Of a DNA stretch of 64,000 bases, positions 24,374-35,519 are shown one piece after another. The translations under genes and the position numbers were made by a program. Origin of the DNA: Mermis nigrescens (Eukaryota > Nematoda > Enoplea > Mermithida > Mermithidae); the NCBI GenBank assembly GCA_036768485.1, contig JAVLUZ010000223.1, forward strand, positions 4,915,893 to 4,979,892. Direction: 5' to 3'. The notes below the pieces were generated by a model. The model did not search any database and had not been told where the DNA came from. It saw only the letters and a list, made by a program, of their open reading frames with translations. The first letter of the stretch is position 1. Each line of letters opens with the position of its first letter.

Positions 24374-25900
24374 ACCCCTAACACCTGTGCACCCCCTACA
24401 GCTATAACAGGACACATCTAGAAGGTGCGGGTTTTTTTAAAAGATAGATAATAAAAAAATTCGCTGCCCGTGTTTTTTGTTTTTCTTGAAACTCAAAACT
24501 GGCTGTGTAAAGAAGGTGTAAAGTTTTTGTGTAACGTTACATCATGGGATAAATTTTGGGAGGTTTTTAGGCGGCATGTGGACAGCTCAGTATTGACTCC
24601 TCAAGTAAATTAATGGCACAGATTTGTAGAGGAAGGGATGCTCCAAATTAACCCTTTTTTGTTTGTTGAAATTAGCTTAGTTATCGAATGGAAGTGTAAA
24701 GAGTGCGAAAATCTGGGGGTGAAAAAGCACATTTTGGTCGAGTTTTCAACTTGTTTATGTCTGATACTAACTCCGGTTATGAGTTTTTAGAAATGTTTTC
24801 TGACAGAAATGTAGAGCGGATCAAGGGCTACAATCTGCTTACAAGCAGACTTTTCTACGCTCAATAGGGAGTTAGGTCCTGGAATTTAAAGTTTACACTC
24901 TAGTCGATGGTATAAAAAACAGATTTTAATTAAGAATTCTCTGCCAGCTTTTCCAGTTATGAGTCGGGCTAAAATGAGTAGAACAGTAATCAAGCAGCTT
25001 CTAGGGGCTACACGTCGCAGCAAACCGCGTTCGAAAAACGCGATATTGAGTTAATTTATGGGGGTGTAAAGTTCGAAATCAGACGTGAAAAATGGGCGAA
25101 AAAACACGTTTTTCCCCAATTTTGTTTGGTAAATCATATCAAATAATTTTTGCAAACAGAATTTTTGCACATAGAAACGTACTACGACTTGAAAGCTACA
25201 AACTGTACCAAACCAAATTTCTTTACACTCAATGGGGAATACGGTACAGATTTTTAAAGTTTACAATGTTCTGAATGATGGAAAATATGTCTTTGTTTGG
25301 GTTTTGTTCGCCACTTTCTCCTTTCAGAGGTCAGGATAGGTCCAATAGAATAAAAATAAAGTGCCTTATATGGGGTGTATGTCATAGCGGATCGCGTATG
25401 TCTAAACCAATATTAAGCGAGTGTAAAGTCAAGAATGGGGTGCTTTCAACAGGTTTCTGTCTTGTTTCTTTCTGCCAGCTTCTCCGGTTATGAGTCAGGG
25501 ACATGATTCTCAAGTCTGTAAATGAACCTGAAACCAAATTCGATACGCAATTTTGGCGCGTATGTTTACACTCAACAGTTCAGTAAAGTGGTTTAAACCA
25601 ATGTTAATTTATCCTTACGACATTATGAGACTTACTATTTTCATAAAAGTTGGTCGTAATATCGAAGCAATTTTAAAATTACGATTCTGACTAAAATCTG
25701 TTTTACACTAGATGTTAACATATCGTTTACGCTACATATTAATCTTCGTTTTAGAGCCTTGCGGAAACCTAATTTTTTCCTTACGACTAGATATTTTTAA
25801 GGAATCAAGTGTGAGAAGTCGGTTAGACACATTTTTGTACACAACAGTGGTGTGCACTGTTTTACACCTAATGTTAATTTGTCATCAGACCATTGTTGAG
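24370..25900 (+). repeat. Diverged tandem repeats of about 0.5 kb
   Basis: The phrase CCAGCTTYTCCRGTTATGAG recurs near 24955 and 25472, with a weaker version near 24768. Each is linked to TTTACACTCAATGG-type and GTGTAAAGT-type motifs. The same motifs occur in the tandem block at 28690-30500 and near 4980-5290. No coding content was recognised. Confidence 0.55.
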
Positions 25901-26475
25901 ACGTGATATCTTTATAAATGTTGATTGTAATATCGGCGTAATATCAGATTTACGAATCCGACTAAAATCTTCTGTGCATTCTGTGTATGTAAGTAAACAC
26001 TGCATATGAACTTTTGACCTAGAGTCTTGCAAAAACATAATATTTTTCTTAAATTCAAAAAAACAATAAATCAAGTGTGAGATGCCAGTTGGGCGCGTTT
26101 GTTTACAATGACGCTTTTCAAAAAGTGGTCTTATAACGATTAGAACATAGGTTTTGGCTTACTAAGAAAAAAACAGTATGCTCGAAGAACTCGAAAAAGT
26201 TGTTCTTATTGTTTTATGTTTCGAGGTTGATGAGAAAAGAAGCAAATTCTTGACGAACCGCTCGCGAAAAAATGGCGTTTATTTGTGAGCGGTACTGTAC
26301 ATACAAATACAGTAAATCGAGCTTCTAAATGTCTTGTCAGTCGAGATTTCGCAAATATTTTCGGCGCTTCGCGCCGACTTTTAGCTAAAGTCATAGAAAT
26401 TTATTGATTTTTCCGCACAAAATTGTTGAAAATTTCAAAATTTTTTGTAAAAATATTGCGTCAAAAGTGATTCTA

Positions 26476-26716
26476 TAGTCTGTTTCACGAAACCTTGTGC
26501 ATGGATCGCAATTCTTCAGTCGATATAAATCGTTTACAAAAGCAGTTCAAATATAAGCAGCGATCATGATAATTGGCATAGCATTGGATAAACAAATGGA
26601 GTTTTACTGTGCAAAATTTCATTTCAGTAAGACGACTAAAAACCACTTTTGTATGCAGCTACCCGAAAGGTCGAAGAAAATTGATTTTCATGCACAAGGT
26701 TACGTGAAATAGAATA
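26476..26716 (+). mobile_element. TA-type MITE copy, diverged
   Basis: The left end TAGTCTGTTTCACG and a degraded right end GTGAAATAGAATA match the 4721-4943 family. The inner CCTTGTGCATG / TGCACAAGG blocks also pair. Confidence 0.6.
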
Positions 26717-27261
26717 TGTATAGATAAAAGTATAGACCACACAAAAAGCGTAAAAACGCGTTTTTGTGCAAAAAGCAAATTTTTGACATTTTTTTGGTGG
26801 TTTTTGTAAAAGTTATGGTGAAAATCCTAGATCCAGTACCTACCTTGTCGTACCTACTACGTTAGTGCTTACCAACATTATTCATACACGCAATGTGATA
26901 AATATCATTTTAAAATTTACTGAAACAAGCACGCAATAACATGCAAGAAATTTTCCACATATGTATACGTATTTAGCTTTCTTCAATCATAGCGATTGGG
27001 CGAAAATCATTGCGCCCCGTTTGCTACGCAAGCTACCTAACTGTAAAGAAATGTCCACTTGAACGACGCATGCATTTTACTTTGAAATGCGTGTTTCTTA
27101 GGTCCATTAGCCAGTGCATTGCTGCGGGCAGTCAACTTTATCGGACTAAATAAGAGTCAGCGAGAAGTAAAATGACAAAACGTGAGATTATTTGTTGAAG
27201 TTGCATTCGCTACAACACTGACAAAGATAGGAATAACTACTATTTTTTGCTAACAAAAAGT

Positions 27262-28566
27262 TGGGTACTGGCAAGAAAAAATGCTCCGATGGAACAAAAA
27301 AAGGTAGAATATACTTGGAACAAAGAATTATCAAGGACGTAAAAGGAGGGGACTAGAAAAAGCTCCTATCTACAAATGTCACAAAATTTGCTTAAACTCA
27401 GAAATTTCCTAAACAAAGAAAAAATTAAAGTAAGTAAATCAAAGAAAAAACCTACCTGTGCCTAAAACTGCAAGATCTGCTAAAAATCAGACTTTTTCTA
27501 AGCAACGCAAAAATCGAAGTATATTCTGCGGCCTCTGAAAAAAATAGGTGAACCTTCTCATATTGTCCACCATACAGTGGGCGGTTCCAAAATTCTGGGG
27601 GGTTTCAAATTGGAATATTGGCCTTAAAAATAGTGCTATGGCGAAGAAAACACCATTTTTGAACGTTTCTTGTCGAGCTCTATCTATTGGTACCTACCAA
27701 AAAAACCCAAAAAGAGCAGAAAGATTTAAAAAATTGAATTCTGGAGGTATTGTTGGGTATTTGCGTTTTCTTGTTGGGTATTTTGCCTTGGGGTGCATAC
27801 TCCCCAAACCCCCTACGTTTAGGTATGGTGTCCAATGCTTAATATAAAGCTTATAAGATAAATCTCAAATCTGCGTTTTTGCTAATCACTTGCAACGTTA
27901 ATTTATTCGATATTATGGCTAGATAAATATTACAAAAAGTTATATTCTATGATTATTTGCGATACCGCAACGAAAGACTGTGATTTCTATATAATGCATG
28001 CGTCCATTCAGTACTCTTCTGGCGTTTAATCCTACCAGACCACCCGGATTTCATTCCTGCCCATGTTAACTGATAACCATTAGGCATGGGAGGTTAGGGG
28101 TATGCACCAGTGTTCAATCAGAGACGTCGAAAATTGCTGGTTTTCCAACATACCATAATTACTATTTTTTGACCCAGAAAAATATTGCAACATGGCGCTG
28201 CTCAGCTGTGGCGATATCTGCTTTTGCAGAGTGAGTGGCTCAGTTATCTAGCCCAATGTTTTATCTTTGTTCGACAGGACGCTGCTTTCTTCTGCAGGCC
28301 GCAGAATATACTTCGATTTTTGCGTTGCTTAGAAAAAGTCTGATTTTTAGCAGATCTTGCAGTTTTAGGCACAGGTAGGTTTTTTCTTTGATTTACTTAC
28401 TTTCATTTTTTCTTTGTTTAGGAAATTTCTGAGTTTTAGCAAATCTTGTGACATTTGTAGATAGGAGCTTTTTCTAGTCCCCTCCTTTTACGTTCTTGAT
28501 AATTCTTTGTTCCAAGTATATTCTACCTTTTTTTGTTCCATCGGAGCATGTTTTCTTGCTAGTCTA
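27262..28566. repeat. Family 3 element, inverted ends of about 280 bp
   Basis: The left block 27262-27545 (AATGCTCCGATGGAACAAAA ... GCGGCC) recurs inverted at 28288-28566. The sequence between, including a MITE-1-like fragment near 27590-27840, shows no transposase. Confidence 0.65.
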
Positions 28567-28689
28567 TAATATAGTACTTGGTCACCTGTTTTTATATGTT
28601 TATCACTTTATCACAGCGAGTGCGAATTTTGTGTCCCCGCTCACAGAAACAACGGCACACACCTGGGAGGTGCGGTTTTTTTAAACGAT

Positions 28690-30500
28690 AGATAATTAAA
28701 AAACTCGATGTACTATTTTTTCTTTTGTTTACACTTAATGCCGAGTTAGCAATAAGTGTGTAAAGTGTAAACCAAAAAATCAAATAATTTGCAGAGGGCC
28801 AATTTTTTAAAAAATGTTGCCCCCTAGCTGTAGATTACGAATCTGACCTTCAAATTTCTTTACACACAATGGTTGTTGCACAAAAATGTAAAATATACGG
28901 GTTTTTTACTCCTTGCGTCTTTTCAGCTTATCTAACTCAATTTTGGTTTCTGTGCAGTCCAGTTGGTTTTATAATGTAGATGGTTACAATATATCAAAAA
29001 CCAATTTTTTTCTCTTTTAACGCAATATTTCTTGATCTGTGATCGTTTTAGTGTAAAGGGTTCGAGACGAAAAACAAAATTTCTTAAGCTACTCCGCTAA
29101 GTGAGCGCATGCTAATTATGCTTAAAATGTGCCCTGACCTTAGCGTTACATATCCTAGTTTATTTTGTTTCTATACACCCAATATTGCGTTATTAGTACA
29201 AGTGTAAACTTTACACCGAGAAGCACTTTTCCGCCCAGAGCTTTGAGTATCAAACAATCTGCGGAGGATCAATTTCAGTTTTGAAAATGTTGACCCCAGA
29301 GTTATAGATTACGAATGTGACAATAAAATTTCTTTACACTCAATTATTGTTGCACAAAAGTGTAAAGCATACGGGTTTTTACTTTTGGCTTGTCCTAAAG
29401 CTTATATATCTCAATTTTGGTTTCTGTGTAGTCCAATTGGTTTAATAATGTAGAGGTTACAATACCTGAATACGTGAAACTTTTTTACCCTTTAAGGCAA
29501 TATTTCTCGATCTGTAATCGTTTTAGTGTAAAGGGTTTGAGACGGAAAACGAAATTTCTTCAGCTACTCCGCTAAGTAAGCGGAACATGCTAATTATGCT
29601 TAAAATGTGCGTTGACCTTAACGTTACAGATCCTAGTTTATTTTGTTTCTATACACCGTGTAAAGTTTACACTGAGAAGCACTTATCCATCCAGAGCATT
29701 GGGTATCAAACAATTTGCGGAAGGGTAATTTTTTTAAATGTTGCACTTGAGTTGTAGATTACGAATCTGACCTTAAAATTTCTTTACACTCAACGGTTGT
29801 TGCACAAAAGTGTAAAGTATACGGGTTTTTTATTGTTAGCGTATCCTAAAGCTTATCTAACTCTATTCTGGTTTCTGCGCAGTCCAATTAGTTTTATAGT
29901 GTAGAGGGTTACAATATCTCAGTACGTGATATTTTTTTACCCTTTAACGCAATATTTCTCGATCTGTGATCGTTTTAGTGTAAAGACTTTGAGATGAAAA
30001 ACAAAATTTCTTCAGCTGCTCCGCTAAGCAGGCGGAACATGCTAATTACGCTTAAAATGTGCCCTGACCTTAGCGTTACAGATCCTTTCTAGTTTAGTTT
30101 GTTTCTATACACCCAATATTGCATTATTAGCACAAGTGTGAAGTTTATACTGAAAAGCACTTTTCCGCCCAGAGTATTGGGTTTCAAATAATTTGCGGAA
30201 GGCTATCTTTTTAAACAAATTTGTTGCCCCTGAGTTGTAGATTACGAATCTGAACTTAAAATTTCTTTACACCTGATGGTTCCTGCACAAAATTGCAAAG
30301 TATATGAGTTTTTTACTGTTAGCGTGTCCTGAAGCTTATCTAACTCAATTTTGGTTTCTGTGCAATCCAATTGGTCTTATAATGAAGAGGGCTGCAATAT
30401 CTCAAAAAGTAAATTTTTTTCTTTTTTAATGCAGTATTTCTTGATCTGTGATCTTTTTAGTGTAAAGGGTTCGAGACAAAAAAGAAATTTCTTCAGCTAC
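28690..30500 (+). repeat. Four tandem units of about 450-480 bp
   Basis: The landmark (C/A)AGCTRCTCCGCTAAG recurs near 29086, 29561 and 30013, and a truncated fourth starts at 30494. Each unit also carries TTTCTTTACACTCAATGG, TATCTAACTCAATTTTGG and GATCGTTTTAGTGTAAAG. The array lies exactly between two family 3 elements. The flanking similarity and periodicity are directly visible; origin is unknown. Confidence 0.85.
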
Positions 30501-30569
30501 TTGCACCCCCTCAGAATTCCGATGCTGCCCATTTATGTATATATGGCCTAAATATTAAATAAAAGAAGA

Positions 30570-31236
30570 GAACTAGCAAAGAAAAATGCTCCGATGGAAC
30601 AAAAAGGGTAAATATACTTGAATTTCTTCATTGTTAAGGATGTAAAAGGAGGGGACTAGGGAAAATTTCCCTATATGCGCAGAAGCCATAGGAATGTGCT
30701 AAACAGTTAGACTTCCCCTAAACAACGCAAAAATCGAAGTATATTCTGCGGCCTATGCGCGTTTCTGCAGATTTTTTTATAATAATTTCGATTACGATGG
30801 CGATTATTTTGATTACTTTATTTTGGAAGATTTAAAGAAATTTTTCGTGGTTTTTCACGCAGTCTATTGAGTTGGCCATGTAGGTGTAAAGTTTATACTA
30901 TTATATATTACGCCTGAGCATTGTGGAAGGTCAGGATTTCATTAAATAAATAATACATTGATAAATTAATAGTCATGGAAGTGTCTTCAATGCTCTTTTG
31001 CGAAACACTTAAGAGCGTTTTGTGTGACTACACCCTCATTTTTCACAGGCCGCAGAATATACTTCGATTTTTGCGTTGTTTAGGGTAAGTCTAACTGTTT
31101 AGCACATTCCTATGGCTTCTGCGCTTATAGGATATTGTCCCTAGTCCTCTCCTTTTACATCCTTAACAATGAAGAAATTCAAGTTTATTTACCTTTTTTG
31201 TTCCATCGGAGCATTTTTCTTTGCTAGTAATAAATA
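30570..31236. repeat. Family 3 element, short form with about 190-bp inverted ends
   Basis: The left block 30570-30760 starts ACTAGCAAAGAAAAATGC. The right block 31048-31236 is its inverted complement, ending TTTTTCTTTGCTAGT. The 290-bp centre is non-coding. It is the cleanest copy of the family. Confidence 0.75.
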
Positions 31237-31239
31237 CTC

Positions 31240-32237
31240 AGCTGTATTTGTTCCAAATTTTTTAATCGTTAGTTGATGTGCTCCACGTTGTGTTAAATTT
31301 TTTTATTATAAAATCGCGATAATAGATGACTGGATGATTGTTCAACTTTTCTGATGAAATAGATCATGATCAATAGTATGCATTGACCTCAAAGAGAAGC
31401 TTAAACTAAAATAGGGCTTAGTAAGTGCATAACACTATTGCGATTTTTCCATCGCACTAAGGCTTAGCTAAACATCCATGAAGTAAGCCAAATATACAAA
31501 TATCCTTGATTTGTCACAGGCTCTTCACATGTCTGTACTACATCGACCTTTCTTATGAACTTTATAAAGCAATTTTGTGACTGATAAGTGAAAATTATAA
31601 AAATCCAGACGTCCTTGATTTTTCCTAAAATCCTTAAAATCTTATAGGCTTAACTTACGAAATATTCATTAAATCTTTACGCTGTTTGAAATCCTAATAG
31701 CTCTAAGTCTTTACACCCCTTAATTCAATAAGCTCTTTCAAATGTCTTTCTTATAATTCTTTTGATCTAATAATCTAAAGTCAATAATCTAATGTACATT
31801 ATCCTAAGAGTCACAATATTTAAGTTCTGAAAGTTTTCAAAAATTGTTGAATAAATAAGCGCTCTAAAACTCTTGAATTCTCAGAATTTTCAAGCTGATA
31901 ATCTTCTAAATTCATTAATCCCAAATTGTTTCTGAAATTTCTGAGCTTGATTAAGTTGCTTAACTCCATGAAATTCCTCGAACTTCTGGAATTCTGGACA
32001 CTTACTTGAGCTACCATAATTTCCTAAAATGTTTAAAATCTATGGAAAAATGAGAACATTCTTTACTTGGACAGGACAAAGTAGTTATTGTTGTATTACT
32101 CGTACTTTGAAGTTTGAACAGTATGGATACACGTAATGATACTTCTAAATAGAGAATTAATACCACAGCTTAAGATTCAGCCACATATGTAAATTGTGAA
32201 CAGAAAAAAAGGACAGCAAGATAATACTAAAACTCTT
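31240..32237. other. Gene-free AT-rich stretch
   Basis: Low-complexity TCTTA/AAT-rich sequence with no recognisable gene or element. Confidence 0.5.
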
Positions 32238-32245
32238 CTTCGACG

Positions 32246-34387
32246 CATAGGCGTAGCCAGGGGGGGCATTGGGGGCACATGCCCCCCAAATTTTTCAGAA
32301 ATATTGTTGATTTTTCTGTTGCAATAATGTGTGTCCAAAAAACTGAGTTAGGCAAAAACGTCAAAATTTTCCGGCGCTTCGCGCCGTGTCATATTATTTA
32401 TTTTTACATAGATCCAATGAATTTAAAAGCTTGAATCAGCTAAAATAATCCAGCACTTCACATCACTTTAGTTATTTAATCCACTATTTGTTCGTTGAAT
32501 GAAACTGTGCATGCTTGTTGAGCATAACAGTAAAAGTGCGAGATTATGTACCAGTTTGTCTATTCTTTGCTTTGTTTGTCTTTCTTTACAAGGACACATA
32601 ATCCTATTTCAAATGAAATGAATGGCCAAATTTTCTTATGTTTTTGCGCATTTCCTGTTTTCTGAACTGCATCTTGTTAATAAGAAGGCCAGAAATGGGC
32701 CTGAAAACGGTAAGAACAAAATTTTCATTGATTTCAGCTCATAAGTTTTGTGCAATATAAGAGAGTTCATCAATTTTAAGTGTTTTTGGGCTTGATTCAG
32801 AACCGAGATTTCGCCGATTTTGGAAAAATTTTAACGTTACTATTCAACATTAAAACGCTTGTTTTACAAAATTTTCCGGGACTCTGCCCTGGACCCCGCT
32901 GGGAACGCTTGAGCGCGCTACGCCAGACCTCCCGCAGCCGTAAAATCTCCTTGTACATGTGCAACGAGATTTTAGGGAAGAACAAGCCAGGTAAAAGGGT
33001 TAGGAATTTCTAAAAATTCCCGGCGTTTCGCGCCGGCATTAATTTTTCTGTTTTGTATGATTTAAGCAGTATAAATTGACTTTAAAGTGCAAAAAGCGTC
33101 AAAATTTTCCGGCGCATAGCGCCACCAGTTACTGTCCTTTCTTTTTGTAAAGCTTCAGCATTGCATTTAAAAGCCTGAATAACTCGAAATATCTTCAGAC
33201 AAAGTTAGTAATCCACAGTTTTCTTGTTTTAAGCTTGAACTATCAAAATTGTTTTGTACAAATTTGATAATTTTCTGCTGTCAGACTATTAGTATTAGCA
33301 GAGCTACAAAATGTTAAGGACGGTAAAAAATGACTTAACTTCTTGGCACTTTGCGTCACTTATGATTTCCGAACTGTTTGTCAATAGAAAGGCCGTAAAT
33401 TCTAAATGAAAACGGTAGAAATCCCAAAAATTTTCGGCTCTTCGCGCCGCTTTACACTTTTTGTATTTTTGATCGTCAGAAACCCATAAATTAGCTAGGC
33501 TACACTACTAAAGGTTGAAAGAACTCAGTTTTATTATACATAACGTTCAGTGCTTTTTTGTACTCGGCAAAGATTTTTCCCGATGTACAAAGACTTTTCG
33601 GGACCGTCTTTGTACATGTACAAAGATTTTTGAGAAGACAAAAATTGCAAAAATGTCTGAAATTCGCAGAAATTTTCGACGCATCGCGCCAAAATGATTA
33701 ATTGTGTGTTCTATATATCTTCATAATGGCAGAAATTGCATTTCAAAAGGGAAAATGTCAAATTTTTCGGCGTGTCGCACCGTTTAAAGACGATTCTTAG
33801 CGTTTTTGCCCTTAGAGACCCAGAAATTAGCTAAACTACACTACCAAAAGTCGAACAACTCTGTTTTTACCACACTAAAATCGCAACTGTACCATATTAT
33901 AATACCCAAAAATTTATGTGTACAACAAAATGTACAAAGATTTTTGCGAAGACAAAATCTGTAAAAAGATGTAAAATTCCCAAAAAAATTTTGGCGCCTC
34001 ACGCCGAAATGAGTAATTGTTTGTCCTATATATCTTTAAAATGGCAGAATTAGCATTTAGAATGGAAAAACGTCAAATTTTTTGGCGCTTCGCGCCGTTT
34101 TGAGACAATTTTTAATAATTTTTGGCGTCAGAAACCCAGAAATTAGCTAAAATACAGTACCAAAGATCGAAAACCCTGTTTTACCACACTGAAATCGCTA
34201 CAGTACTATAGTATAGTACACAAAAATTTACATGTACAAAATGTACAAAGACTTTTGGGAACCATCTTTGTACATGTACAAACGGACCTTGTACAAAAAA
34301 CACTATAACATTACTGGCATTCAATGCAAAATTGGTCTTAAAAAATTTTTGTTTATGCCCCCAACCAAAATCCTGGCTACGCCTCTG
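32246..34387 (+). mobile_element. hAT-like element built of GGCGC-hairpin repeats, 2142 bp
   Basis: An exact CTTCGACG duplication lies at 32238-32245 and 34388-34395. The ends CATAGGCGTAGCCAGG and CCTGGCTACGCCTCTG pair, and the CA...TG termini fit hAT. The interior is a diverged tandem array of roughly 100-350-bp units, each carrying a GGCGCTTCGCGCC-type hairpin (near 32370, 33020, 33106, 33430, 33673, 33768, 33990 and 34081). Other recurring phrases are TAGCTAAACTACACTACCAA and ACATGTACAAAG. No transposase was found. Confidence 0.8.
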
Positions 34388-34450
34388 CTTCGACGTAAGG
34401 TATCCTGCATGCATGAAAGAAATCGGCTTTGGATTCATATGCCTTAAGAG

Positions 34451-34603
34451 CATACATGGGTAGCAAGAAAATTCTGGGGGTCCGATGGGGCCTAATTGCC
34501 AAAAATAGCACTAAAAATTCAATTCCGTGGCCTTATTGATTTTGAGGGGTCGTTCAGATTCTGGGAGAGGTCCAGAACCCCAGACCCCATGCGCTCATGT
34601 GTG
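34451..34603 (-). mobile_element. MITE-1 copy, 153 bp
   Basis: It starts CATACATGGGTAGC and ends in GCTCATGTGTG. The flanks CTTAAGAG and CTTACGGG match at 6 of 8 bases. Confidence 0.65.
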
Positions 34604-35424
34604 CTTACGGGCATAATTTCCAATAGAGCTAAGCTGTTTCCGCAATTTTTTGCTCTAAAATTATCCCTGGGGCCCTTCCTATTTAAATTTGCACTTTTCA
34701 TAATTAATTTTGGCCAATCTTTGTCGCCATCATTGAAACACGTCCAGTAGAAGTATAGAAAATTTGTAAGTGGGCTTGTTATTAACTACCATAGAAAGAC
34801 TTTGATACGAAGTTGCCTTTCAGGACATTGTATAACGACAATGGCTGCGGACAAGCAGAAATTCGATCACATCAAACTAAACGGAAAATAATTTAGTTAC
34901 TGAAGCGTAAGGACGTTAAGATTTCTTCTGTAATTTTCCTATATCGACTTTTCATTTCTTTTTTATTATTCGTACCTGGCTCACAAAGAGAAAAAGCTCT
35001 TTTCTTGCTTTGCTATACATATATTGTGTTAACTTTTTGTCCCGCATCAGCTTGGACACAATTTGTGCGTACTTGTATAGCATTCCAAATTATCTACGTA
35101 CGTTGTTATACGAAACCTCATTTCTCTCGAAAAGCTCATTGCTTCATGCAGATGTTGTACTCTCCTGCGCTTTATTTTTACTTGTATTTCGAAGACGTTG
35201 CCGCAATGATGCGAAGAGACATCATATTTTAGGCTTTGGCTGCTTTGGCCCGAATAGTCGAAATTGTGCGCCGAGGCGTGTAAATATCTAGGTAGTAGGT
35301 AATAAGTTTCGATTTATACGGTTCGATATTTTTGATTCGACTTTTACTCCTTAGACTATTGCTCAGAATAATAATTGACTTTTTTATTAGAAAATCTTGT
35401 ACGAAAAGCTATCGGTTGGTGCTA

Positions 35425-35519
35425 ATGTATCAAGAATACAAAGGATTTATGCGATGGATGATTTTTTATTCGTTCGTGACCACTGTCTTTGGCGACGAAA
35501 CGGCTACACGTGCTGAAAC
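35425..35519 (+). CDS. Gene B exon 1: signal peptide
   Basis: Two in-frame ATGs occur (35425 and 35449). The second gives a compact signal peptide, [15 protein letters not shown], with cleavage likely before or within DETATRA. The donor GAAAC|GTAAAT is phase 2 and joins exon 36302 in frame. No promoter was recognised. Confidence 0.72.

Noticed and set aside
34981..35291. Two overlapping frames just upstream of gene B
   Set aside because: They overlap in different frames, have no recognisable domain and do not join exon 1.
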